From: Hermatobates lingyangjiaoensis
Lineage: Eukaryota > Arthropoda > Insecta > Hemiptera > Hermatobatidae
Direction: 5' to 3'
NCBI GenBank assembly: GCA_026182355.1
Contig: JAPFBL010001617.1
Span: 4,881,001 to 4,945,000, forward strand
Length of the DNA: 64,000 nt
This document shows positions 1 through 9,380 of this stretch, one piece after another; the first letter of the stretch is position 1, and every line of letters starts with the position of its first letter. The position numbers were made by a program, and so were the translations under genes. The notes below the pieces were generated by a model. That model was not told the origin of the DNA. It was given only the letters and a program-made list of their open reading frames with translations, and made no database searches.

Positions 1-66
1 CAAATTAAACCAATAAGGCACGAAAGCTCTTAATTAACTCTAAAACCATATTCAATTATAATGTGA

Positions 67-546
67 CTAGCAAACAAGCCCGTATTTGACGGAACCAAAA
101 ATTCGATGATACATAGTATTCCAAAATATCATTAGAAATTTTAGAATAGTAGAAAATATCATTGTTAGTACAGTGTTAAGCAAATGCCTGTGTATACACC
201 ACATTAGCTGTCTGTCCTTCAGGGTCATGGTGGAACACAGAGTTGAAACCTCTGACTCTTGGGGAAGCAGACTACATTTGACTATGTGAGAAAAACTTGG
301 TCTCACTCACTTCAATTCCTGTGTTAGATAAAGTTTCCCCTTGCCACTTAGTTACGTCATGGCGAAACATACACTGACAGGACATTGCAATCGTTGAATT
401 GAAACGGATAGTGGCTCGGAATCAATGGTATGCGTGGAATACACACAGACTCCCCAGTACCTCACCCATTCATGATGTCCGCCTCTATGGCGTATCTGTG
501 CAGAGCACGAACTCAGAGTCGTGTCCCATTGCACTTTTTTGGGCAC
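67..546 (-). pseudogene. Helitron RepHel: C-terminal Pif1-like helicase remnant
   Basis: Reading the minus strand from 546, a stretch ending in CPVSVCFAMT matches the end of Pif1-family helicases of Helitrons, where FAMTINKSQGQ is the usual motif. Past 352 the reading frame continues, with changes, as a WQGETL-like segment and then residues resembling the C-terminal end (HSQM, then NVVYT near 200). In the autonomous element this enzyme unwinds DNA during rolling-circle transposition. Here only the last ~150 codons survive, with frame breaks and no Rep domain, so it is not functional. Overlapping plus-strand ORFs are shadows. Confidence 0.75.
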
Positions 547-1070
547 TCAAGTTTCATAACATGAAATTTGTTACTGATACTAAATAGCAGCAAGATTGGA
601 GTTCCTAATTTAAGTTTTTACTCTTGAGCAGGCAGTCCAGGAGCAGTCACGGAGTCAAAAAATTCAGTTGGATAATGAAATGCTTCCTCTTCACAATTCA
701 CTCTCCTTACTGACTTGTAAGTTCTTTCCTCGGCTTGATACAGCGTAAGAACTTGTTAGTTGATTTTTCCTGCCTGTTCATAGTAAGAGTTGAGAAAAGC
801 TCGTTCACAAAGCCATTTATTCTGAATAGATAGTACATCTTGAACTCTGGGAAACACCTTGTCTTAAGATCAAATATGCAGTATATTCATATATGCAATT
901 AAATTAAAATCAATTGACAGTACCTACCTGCTTAACCTGTATATTTTCAAAATAAACATGTCTGTGAAGTTAGCAAAATACAGCTTAGAAGTTCATAATT
1001 CCGCTTCTACGTTGAATTCCCAATCAATGAGCCTACATTTTAAGTTAGACATACACAAATTTACTGTCAA
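67..1070 (-). mobile_element. Helitron copy 1, 3' part, 5'-truncated
   Basis: On the minus strand the element ends in CTAG at position 67, followed by T, as expected for a Helitron inserted between A and T. A short hairpin (GTCAAA arm region near 81-94, decayed from CCCGTC/GACGGG) lies just upstream of CTAG. The body is collinear with the complete copies at 36117-37058 and 40867-42093, sharing for example the stretches around 960-1060 and 36780-36890. The 5' part seen in those copies (GATTCGGTTTCTC block) is missing, so this copy is truncated near 1070. It carries a broken Pif1-type helicase tail. Confidence in the family is high; the 5' limit is approximate. Confidence 0.8.
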
Positions 1071-1112
1071 AAATTATGACCATACAAACTCTTTTTGGCA
1101 TAAAAAAGATTT

Positions 1113-1215
1113 TTGTTAACTTTTTATTTTATTTTCTGCTTCCCCCTCAAAATGCTGCCCCTGGCACACACCACCCGGGGCAGACCACCCCCCCTCCCTT
1201 GCTACGCCACTGACT
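1113..1215 (-). repeat. DNA-transposon end fragment, CAGTGGCGTAGC type
   Basis: Read on the minus strand from 1215, the segment begins CAGTGGCGTAGC and continues into a G-rich stretch and a block ending in GAGGGGGAAGCAG. A CAGTGGCGTAGC start is common at the ends of some eukaryotic DNA transposons. The trailing block (TCTGCTTCCCCCTCAAAA on the plus strand) recurs at 1376-1394, so two pieces of this family flank the R-tail repeat. Superfamily is not determined. Confidence 0.45.
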
Positions 1216-1254
1216 ATGGTTAAAACGTTAATATATATACAGGACTAAAATTAT

Positions 1255-1375
1255 CATGATTCGGTCAGTCTTTCAAGCTCAAATCAAACACTGAACGTCA
1301 ACATTTTGATTTTGATTCAAATCTTTTTTATAGGCAGATGTAAGAATAATCCAAAATATTTTATTTTTTTTTATT
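1255..1375 (-). repeat. R-tail repeat copy 1 (PLE-like terminal repeat)
   Basis: On the plus strand this begins TCGGTCAGTCTTTCAAGCTC and includes AACATTTTGATTTTGATTC and a CATAGGCAGA-like block. It is a diverged reverse-complement copy of the repeat at 44585-44715 and 44935-45065. See those entries for the consensus. Confidence 0.55.
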
Positions 1376-1395
1376 TTCTGCTTCCCCCTCAAAAT

Positions 1396-2809
1396 TAATA
1401 AATCTTCATATTAAGGATTTAAAAATGTATGTAGAATATATAAACAGACATTGTTTTTTTCAGATAACACTTATGCAAGCTGCAGTTAATGTTATGCGAA
1501 TAATGCAGACTCTGTATAGTAGAGGCAGTGGGACATTTTATCACATATTATGTGGATGCAAGACATACTTTTAAGAGATTAACGATTTTCGCAAATCATA
1601 CCTAGAACGAAAAGTGAGATACTTCTCTGAGGACAATTATGAAGTTCATTAAATAACTTAATATCTAATGTCGCAAATTAGGAAAGATATAGCACTGGCA
1701 GGAACGATTCCGGTAAAACTCAGCGTCTCAGTTTAATAATAGTAATAACATGACAGATCCTTCCAAGTCAATCATTTCAAGTTTATTACTAATCCAATGG
1801 ATATAGCCATATTAAAACAAATCATGAAACTAATCAATTGTGATTTTGATAATATTTATGATAATGTTTGATATTACGTCTACGAAATTAAAATAAAACC
1901 AACACTTAATTAGTTGTCTATGTGTTTGTTATTATATACTCGTAGTAAAGTCGAGTGTAGGCTGATTTTTGTAGAAAATCACATCGTTAATATAAAATGC
2001 CAAATTTTTTTATGATTTGAATTATATCTTTTTGTTTTGAGAAATCAGTGGTTTTCTTTGATGCCGACTGTATAACTACAGGAGTATTGTAATAAGATGA
2101 AAGTCTGGGACTAATAACAGCAGTCTAAAATTAGATCCTTGATTGTAATACCATAAAAATAAATATTTTGATGACTTCTGTAATTTTGCACGGCTTAACG
2201 GGATTATCAAGCGTTGAGAGGGGGGGGGGGATCTAACGGCCGCCCCGAGCGGCAAAAATTAAATTTTCGGTTCTTACTAAGTAAATTTAATTGTGGCGGG
2301 GAAACATTAGAAACTAGATGTCAAATTGCAAAATACAATAGATTAATTGGTTAGGAAGGAAATAATCTAATTGGTTTATTGAAGGTCAATAATGCAAAGT
2401 ACGAAGTGAAGTTGGAAGTATATGGTGGGTATACCAGAAAGCGGATATGTCAGTCTGACAGATGGTCCTGTAAGACTGATTCATGGTTGCTGATCTGAAG
2501 GCATTTCGCAAGACCTCATACATTTGTGTGCTAACATTTTAAAATTTGTTATGATCTAGTTTTTTCTAATTAATGGTCCTAAACTTTTCAAAACATTATT
2601 GTAAAATCAAATTTTTATCTAACATATTTTTAATTCTCAATGTCCACATTTCAACAGAATAGAAATTTTCTCTGTTAGTTCTCAAATAATTGTTCTGCAT
2701 AATAAATCTTCACAATAGTACTTAACCCTTATTTCAGCCAGTTAGATCCGTTCAGAGAAAAATATTAACCATACCACCAATGTTGTATATGGTTCCCTCC
2801 CATATCTTT
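1396..2809. other. A+T-rich DNA with no recognised gene
   Basis: No convincing coding region or named repeat was seen. It contains an 11-base G run (2220-2230) next to a short G+C-rich patch, and ordinary A+T-rich sequence otherwise. Confidence 0.5.
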
Positions 2810-3500
2810 ACTTTACTATAAGTAAAGTTTAGTAACCATGAAAAAATTTGATTTCGAGATTTTGATGGATTTCAATGTTTTGAGGTTTTTAAAATACATT
2901 TATGACAGCTTTTATGATGATAGTGATGATGTGTATGTGTGTATATATGAGTGAATGAGTTAGTATATCCAAAGGCTTGTGGACACGCTACAGGTCACAC
3001 CGTTCAATGGATCAAATTCATATTTTTCCAAAATTTAGGCTTAGTGTGTAGATGTGTCTTATTGCTTTAGGCCAAAATTGCATCATAGAAAAGTTAATTT
3101 TTTGCAAAAATGTGATTTTATATATATTTCTAACTCTGGAATAAAAAACACCTCAGAATTTTGAAACAACCAGAAAGCTATATTTTAAAATAAAATGCAA
3201 AGTTTTTGACTAAATATTGCTTCCGAAAGCTTGTAGGAACGATACAGGTCACACCGTTTGACGGATTATAATAAAATTGTACCTCAAAAATAGCACCCTT
3301 TGAGAGGATGAGCTGAATACATTTTATTTGGAATTTCATAAAAATTGGAGCCATGGAGGATTTTATGATTTCAAGAAATGTTTTTTTCACACTAACGGCT
3401 AATTATAGAACAATGAAACTATATTGTAAAAGTTATACTAAAATTAGTTTGATAAATTTGAAAAAAGTTTGATAAAATTTCGATTAAGGTGTCAATAACA
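2810..3500 (+). repeat. RepR dispersed repeat, copy 1
   Basis: First of five related ~0.4-0.7 kb segments. It starts with a palindrome (CTTTACTATAAGTAAAG near 2810-2826), then a TTTCGAGATTTTGATGGA block, a TTTTATGATGAT/GT-rich stretch, and two blocks built around ACAGGTCACACCGTT (near 2990 and 3245). It ends in a block resembling AAATTTCGATTAAGGTG. The same order occurs at 13690-14295, and reversed at 54640-55345 and 61630-62335. No ORF or clear terminal inverted repeats were found, so the class is unknown. Confidence 0.6.
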
Positions 3501-5129
3501 TAATTGATATATTAAGGGCAGCTTTAGCTGGATTTATAACCAGACCGTTCACTTTACCTACACATCTTTCAACAATGTGTACAGCATACTGCGTAAACTT
3601 AAAGACAGCATTCTTCAAACAAGCATTCTTCTTCTTTTGATGACAAAGTCATCTGCATATCCTCGCATATTATAACATTGATTATTTCGAGTTTAAAGTA
3701 AGTATTCCAGAAATAATCACAACAACAAGGTTGTACCACACCTTTCTCAGTGAAGTCTTCAGTGGTCCCAATTTTAGCTATATTAGATACAATATACTTT
3801 CATAAATTTATAATTATTTATTGTACTAATGCATTCTACAGATTGTACTAATACATTCTACTGTTCCTGTATTACTTCATAAGTGTATTACTCGTATTAA
3901 TATACTTTAATTTAGTATATGGTTTCGAATATGTGTTATCAAAAGCTCCATCTATATTCAGGACGCCGTCCAGAGTGATTTCATTAAGGTTTAAGGACTT
4001 TATTAATTTGTTCACAAAACTTCTTGTAGTTGATACTGCTAATTTGTCCTTCTTGGAAGTATGCTGTCTCTTATGGATATGTTTATTTCAAGAAACTTCA
4101 CATGCTACTATCCATAGAACTTAATAGTTGCATTTTTAGTGAAGACACAGTCATTTATTGTAAGATCATAAAGTAGTTGTACTAAGAAAATAGTCAAAAC
4201 AAATTTTTCAGTTTATTGAATCACCGGAGGATTGAATAAAAATTAGTAAGCACTTTATCATAAAGAACAAAAGAAAAAGGATCCTTACCATCTCCTGTAT
4301 CACAGAAAAACACTGGGGTTCTTAAACACTCCAATTACTGTGTACCTGACACTAATATTTGCAAAAGAGAGCAGTATATAGATTTGTAAAAATATTTTCT
4401 ATATACAACCATCCAGCGCCCAGGAAAACATGACAAAATATATGTCTGATTGCTAATTTTTTACATTTAACAATTTTATTCTTATTATTCCATAATAATA
4501 GTAATAGTCGTTAGTACATCATATAAACTTATAAAACATTTCAAATTTATTTTATTAATCATTGAAATAATAATTTTATTTTACTTGATTCAGCTAAAAA
4601 ATTCTAAATCAATGTAAAAAAAGAAGTACAGGATGTTTTCTATATTTTCAAGCTCAGTTCAGTTTTTATAGATTTATTATTAACTTTTGTGGTAATAAAA
4701 ATTTAAAAATTTTTGAATAAACTGCTAATTTTAGTTTGGACATTTTGATGAAATCTATTGTTCTACATTTAGCTGTTTAGAGTGAAAAAAAATTTTCTGA
4801 AATCATAAAATATGCAGCAACACATTCCGTCTTTGTAATTTTAATAAGAAAGTATTTAGCTCATCCTCTTAAATAGTGCTAGTTTTGGGTATAGCTTTGT
4901 TGTAACTCATGAAACGGTGTGAGCTGTTCCAGAATTAAACATAAGTCAAAAAGTTTATATTTTATTGCAACAAAATACCTTTCCTCCACTAAAAAATTTT
5001 GTAGTTTTTTTTTCTTATTGCTACTATTAATTGCATAATAATGCCAACATTTTAATTGCCTCGATTTTAAAGTGGATAAAAAAAAGGTGAGCTGTGAAGT
5101 TTTTTCGTTTGGAATAGAGTCCAAGAAAT
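3501..5129. other. Non-coding A+T-rich spacer
   Basis: No recognised gene. The only local structure is a short tandem duplication at 3821-3864, TTGTACTAATGCATTCTAC repeated once with one change. Open frames at 3933 and 4879 match nothing I know. Confidence 0.45.
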
Positions 5130-6180
5130 ACAAAAACTAACAGATAGAATTCCTGGAAACATTGTGGGCGAGGCAAACGCTCATATATAGTAGGCCTAAC
5201 TTTATTGAACATCATGAGAGAGCGTTTTGGGATAATTAAGAGCGGTAAGTTGTAGGCAGGACAGTTTCGAAGGCAATTTCCTGCAAACGATTCATGTGAA
5301 AACAGTTGAACGTGGAACACTTCCGCTGCCAGAAGGTAGAGTTCAAGATGCGAGGGTGATTAAAATTTGTAGCACGGATTTTGCGGGTCCATTTTATTTA
5401 AGTGATGGTTGAACAGTATGTTTATGTGTATTTACAGACGCCGTATACCGGGCTGTCCATTTGGAGCTCGTATCAAGCATTCCTACTAAGGCCTTTATGA
5501 TGACCTTTTGTCGTTTTAACAATAAAAGAGGTTGGTCTTCATTAATTTATAGTGACAAAGGTACCAACTTTTACTGGAGCGAATAACGCTCTTACAAAAA
5601 GTCAACTGTGACTTTAATACCTTCAGGAGAGACAGTTAGTAAAATTGAGTAGAGGTTTAATACCCCAACTACTGCATGGTGGGGAGGATTTTTGGAATGC
5701 TTAATTAGATTAACAGAAACTCTTTTATGACAGATACTAGGCAGTGCTTCAGAACAGGGAAAAGCTACAAACAAAATTTTCCGAACGTAGAGCCCTGATC
5801 AACGCCAGGTCCGTTACATAAGTGTCATCAGAGGCGGAAGAACCTCTAGTTAACTCGCCAAAGATGTTCTTGCAGGAAATATATGTGATGGACTCACCGG
5901 ATTTTGATGCAGCAGACGCCGACAGTATTAACCGGAGGACAAAATATTTGAAGAAACTAAAAGAATATTTAAAGAGTCTATCCAGAACAGACCATCTGGG
6001 CCACTCAAAATTAAAAATGACAGAAGATTATTAACTGCGAGGGAGTCTGAGGAGGGAAGTTAGTTCTAGCCGGCAACGAAAACAAGGAGAGAATCTATTG
6101 TCCTTTGGTTGTCATATTAGACGTTGTGCAAGGAAGAGACGGTCGTTCGAATGTGGTACAGAAAGTATCAAGCTCGAAGG
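5130..6180 (+). pseudogene. BEL/Pao retrotransposon integrase remnant
   Basis: The plus strand encodes, with several stops and frameshifts, the collinear parts of a BEL/Pao integrase. From 5165 there is a degraded zinc-binding N-terminal region. Then comes a core starting STDFAGPFYLSDG (near 5375) with AVHLELVSSIPTKAF and SDKGTNFYW (near 5550), which hold two of the acidic residues of the D,D,E catalytic triad. Next are a WWGGFW motif (near 5680), LINARS-TYVSSEAEEP (near 5795-5840) and the open stretch 5822-6034 with PKMFLQEIYV. A C-terminal piece (VVLAGNENK-like, then VVILDVVQGRDG) ends near 6175. The enzyme would insert retrotransposon cDNA. No protease, reverse transcriptase or LTRs are seen. 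The remnant stops where PLE-A copy 1 begins. Confidence 0.85.
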
Positions 6181-6183
6181 CCC

Positions 6184-7190
6184 CTTAATAATGTTTATAA
6201 TATTTGATCTATTAGTTTTATTCAGAAAGGGTTCGATAATATTTCTTAACAACATCGATTTTTTATAGGTAATAAATTTAGTTCCTGTCCATTCAATATG
6301 ATGATTTTCATTATTTATATGCAAGAATAAAGCACTACTTTTTTCCTGTCTACTTACGTTGTATTGGTGTTGTTTTACAGGTATCTTTATATATTTACAA
6401 GTTTTACCAATATAAATTTTATTCCAATTTTTGCAAGGAATTTTATAAATACCACCGGACTCCAGTTTCCTAAGAAGAGTTTTTTAATAACATATTGCCC
6501 ACGTTATTACGATTAGAAAACACCATATTAAAATCAAGTTTACTCGCAAGACTAGGGAGTGGGATCCAATCATTCATGATACGGTAAAACTATAAAATTT
6601 CACAATGAACGGAGCTCTGTTGAAATATTGGAGAAAGTTTTTTTAGCACCCTTCAAAGTTAAATCGATATAAGAGGAGAGGTATTTTAATGATAGGGCAA
6701 TTGACCTAATGTTAATTTCATCATTAAGGAATTCAGAGGAGTACACTCTGAACACCCTTAAAAACATATGTCTAAATACAGAAATTAAACGTTTCTTGGA
6801 TGGAAAGAATAAAAATGGAAGTATGCTCGTACATTCGTAGTTTTTTCTATATTACGCTTATACACTAAAGCGCAACTCTTTAGGTAACCTGTGAATTAGG
6901 ACATCTAAGAAGGGCAAATTACAACTTACTCCTTCTTCCATTGTGAACTGGATTGTCGGCACTGATGAATTAATTTTGACTAGGCAATAGTGAGCTTAAC
7001 ATTTTAGTTTCAAAAAACTCCATGTAAAAATTACTCTGGAGGGGGAGATAAGCAGTTACCCATTGTTAGTCCAAATTTCTGTTTATAAAAATTATTTTCA
7101 AATTGAAAATGACAATCTACTACACATAACTTAATTAATTCTATTATAGTGGTAGAAGGAAGAGGAAGGGAATAATTAACTAATTCCTCC
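6184..7190 (-). pseudogene. Penelope-like element PLE-A copy 1: RT C-terminal half plus GIY-YIG
   Basis: On the minus strand, going down from 7190, the decayed product shows TTIIELIKLCVVDCHFQFE, GLTMGNCLSP (an RT motif like MGSPLSP), a YMEFFE-like match, LPFLDVL (near 6925), then EFLNDEIN and KYLSSYIDL (near 6700). After these come a GIY-YIG endonuclease start (IPCKNWNKIYIGK, near 6410) and HINNENHHIEWTGTKFI (open stretch 6112-6324). This order is typical of Penelope-like retroelements, which pair a telomerase-like RT with a GIY-YIG endonuclease. Several stops and frameshifts are present. It abuts the BEL/Pao remnant at its 3' side and lacks the 3' UTR found in other copies. Confidence 0.85.
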
Positions 7191-7390
7191 TAGAGTAAAC
7201 TCAAAAGATTGTCAAATGGTTATTTAGTGTTTTGAGCCGATTAATTAGAAAAAATTCAGGCAGCCATATTAAAAACAATGATGATTTAATTAATAAATTA
7301 AAAAGCGTCAACATGAATAGAAATTATAGATTGATTAATTTTGATGTGAAGTCCCTTTTTACTAATGTACCTGTAACTGATCTTTGTGAA
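7191..7390 (+). pseudogene. PLE-A reverse transcriptase fragment, inverted relative to its neighbour
   Basis: The plus strand reads SHIKNNDDLINKLKSVNM and then INFDVKSLFTNVPVTDL (near 7335-7385). This is the catalytic motif-A region of a Penelope-type RT, which usually reads FDVKSLFTNVP. The protein segment ends about where the minus-strand copy begins (TTIIELIKL at 7150), so the two pieces are consecutive parts of one RT joined head to head. The fragment is short but undisrupted over about 50 codons. Confidence 0.8.
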
Positions 7391-7840
7391 ATCTTGTTAT
7401 ATATATAAAGAATTTCACATAAAAAAGTGAAATAACAATAAATGATCAAACCACAATATGATATGAAAAAAAAGACTAAAACCTCTTAATTGTCAGAGTC
7501 AAAAACCCAACTGATACACTAGATTATGAAACATCTTGGTGAGGGGTTGAGAGTAGTGGTAGGAAAGAGTGGTATTTTAAAAGAGTGTAAAGTGCAGGAA
7601 AGGACAATGGTCCAGGCAGGGATGTTTGGGGAAACAAAGGAGTACAGTAAGAAAAGTAAAAAACCATCCGCTAGCTGTCAACCCTCTTAGAAGGGTTGAC
7701 CCTATTGCTCTCGTTAACACTGAGTCAAGTTACTAATGTTTATAATATTTGATCTATTAAATTTGATCAGAGAGGATTCGCTATTTCTTAACAACATCGA
7801 TTTTTCATTGGTAATAAATTTAGCTCCGGTCCAACTATTA
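7391..7840 (-). mobile_element. PLE-A copy 2: C-terminal codons plus 3' UTR and tail
   Basis: The part at 7735-7840 repeats the codons at 6184-6295 of copy 1 (WTGAKFIT, then KSMLLRN on the minus strand). Beyond the coding end, 7391-7735 matches 27420-27838 (PLE-A copy 3) as a 3' UTR, including the CCCTTAGA-like and GAGTCAAG blocks. It then matches the terminal repeat also present at 43510-43600 and 58440-58625 (TGTGGTTTGATCATT on the minus strand, then a TTATTTCAC hairpin). It sits upstream of copy 1 on the same strand, giving a head-to-tail pair. Confidence 0.75.
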
Positions 7841-8227
7841 AAAAATCTATCCCGTGGTCTCTCATATTCGTCTTCATTGCCTTTGTAATAATCTTAAAGA
7901 TCGGGAAACCAATATTGAGAAACTTAAAAGTAAATTCACTGAGCCCAGATAACCCCCTATTTTATTAATAGCGTATCATCCCTGCCAATGTTAACTTTTC
8001 CACCAACAATAGAAGACTTTGTTTTAACTTTTCCACCCTGCTACTACTGTATCGCTTTTAACCCACTATTTTCCTGGTGTTCATAAATTAAGTACATTAT
8101 TAATGGAACTTTACTCTATCCTTTCCTCTTCCCCCTCTACCGCTTCAGTTTTCAACCAGTTCTTATAAAAGAGCTCCTAATCTTGCTAGTTTATTTTCCC
8201 ACCTAGCAGGTAAACTTCCCCAGAGAT

Positions 8228-8638
8228 ATGGTAGTCTCAACTGTCCCCAGACGTCGGAGATGTTTCACCTGTCCTAATATTAATTCTGAGTCTTCATTTA
8301 CGGCTTCTTTTAATCTTAATTCTTACCCTATTTACAATCCATCCTTCTGTATCTCCACTGATCGTGTTTACCGCTTGAAATGCACCCAATGTGATGCCTT
8401 CTATGTTGGTTTGGCATCTACGATGCTAAATCTTCGGATGAATAATCACAGGCTTTCGGTTGGTAAATGCAGCAGCCTCCTTGTCACCACTCACGCCAAT
8501 TCCCACCACCTCAGCTTAAGTTATTGTTTCACAGTCGAAGTACTAAAACAATTCCCTAGTGATAACCAACACGTTACTCTAAAAGCGTCTGAAGAAGTCC
8601 ACATTTGGCTCCTAGGAGCACACTCCAACCTAGTTTGA
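8228..8638 (+). CDS. PLE-B GIY-YIG endonuclease domain, partial ORF
   Basis: A 136-codon ORF. Residues from about 45 onward read VYRLKCTQCDAFYVGLAST, which is the GIY-YIG nuclease core in the Penelope form, preceded by a CxxC pair. Then come LRMNNHR, with the arginine and histidine expected near the active site, a histidine pair (THANSHH), and a C-terminal VTLKASEEVHIWLL tail. In PLEs this domain nicks target DNA to prime reverse transcription. The first 40 residues include a second CxxC-like piece (RRRRCFTCPNI). The ATG is simply the first in frame: upstream homology lies in other frames, so a frameshift separates this domain from the RT. It is the longest intact coding relic here but is not expected to be active alone. 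Confidence 0.85.
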   Translation: MVVSTVPRRRRCFTCPNINSESSFTASFNLNSYPIYNPSFCISTDRVYRLKCTQCDAFYVGLASTMLNLRMNNHRLSVGKCSSLLVTTHANSHHLSLSYCFTVEVLKQFPSDNQHVTLKASEEVHIWLLGAHSNLV

Positions 8639-8899
8639 ATTTAAACCGTTATTTTTCTTTTGGTTTTTGTAACTTAAAAGTTTTTATTATATTTTATGTT
8701 ATCGTCTTACAGTTTTTTAATGGAATTTTTTAATTTTGTATATTTTCTGTTTTCTTCTCCTTAAATATTCTTAAAATTTCTTTCAATCTCGACTCCTTGG
8801 TCCATTTTTTTTTATTTTCTACTTCGCGGCAGCACTGCTTTAGCCCGCTGACCAGGGAGTTCATCAGTTGACTTTCATCCCTCTGTCAATTCACTTCTT

Positions 8900-8940
8900 C
8901 TCCTGAGGACGACCGCTATAGTGGTCAAAATGTAATAAGA
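8900..8940 (+). ncRNA. Decayed hammerhead-like motif at PLE-B 3' end
   Basis: CTGAGGA (8903-8909; canonical CTGANGA) is followed by one extra C and then a six-pair hairpin (GACCGC, loop TATA, GTGGTC with one G-T pair). Next is AAAATGTA where GAAA and a UH site would be expected. The G12 position is A, so cleavage is unlikely in this copy. Related sequence is recognisable on the minus strand near 56880-56900 and 35918-35945. Confidence 0.5.
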
Positions 8941-9341
8941 GTTCTTTGTTATGTTTTATTCTGTGTCACAGATTTCATTATGTATATACACTTTTTTTTA
9001 TTGACAATACGGTCCAAAATAGACAAAGTCACAAGAGAAATGATGGTGAATTCCACGAAAATTATCGCTAAAGACAGAAACCATGTTAAATTACAAATAT
9101 TATAAGCATTAATAATTCAAGAAAAGCAGCCAGCCATAAATATCCAACTTAATAATTCTTGATGAATTTTAAAACTATTTTCCAACAGGCCAAACCAGAT
9201 TAGCCAGGTAGTAATTGAGTCCAAACACCCTGCCTTAATCCCCCATAATGCCCGTGACCCAGGGCGATGTCCTGTGAACACTCCAATAGTAATCCAGCTC
9301 TATATATATAAACTAACAATCCTACTATTATTCTCATTATT

Positions 9342-9380
9342 GTCCTGATGATGAATGTGGTACATTCGAAACATATCGAC
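9342..9380 (+). ncRNA. Hammerhead ribozyme-like motif, family 3, copy 1
   Basis: CTGATGA (9345-9351), one extra T, a perfect hairpin (GAATGT, loop GGT, ACATTC), GAAAC, then ATATC and GAC. GTC before the CTGATGA box can pair with GAC after the cleavage site. Compared with copy 2 (17025-17063) the stem III closing G has become A, which weakens stem III. The two copies remain alike for ~70 bases, including the preceding TTCTCATTATTGTC. Confidence 0.6.

Larger units (their letters stand above)
7841..8945 (+). mobile_element. Penelope-like element PLE-B, 5'-truncated
   Basis: This begins abruptly at the end of PLE-A copy 2. The part upstream of the ORF is a degraded linker region, with a readable SYKRAPNLASLF-like stretch near 8165 and KLPQRYGS near 8212 in another frame. 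The ORF at 8228-8638 is the GIY-YIG endonuclease. The region after 8640 is a 3' UTR whose end (8760-8945) matches, on the opposite strand, 35900-36112 and 56880-57000. It closes with a hammerhead-like hairpin at 8900-8940. Confidence 0.75.

Noticed and set aside
399..587. Plus-strand ORFs at 399-587, 41202-41420 and 41272-41508 as genes
   Set aside because: They are antisense shadows of the Helitron helicase remnant, which has recognisable motifs on the minus strand.
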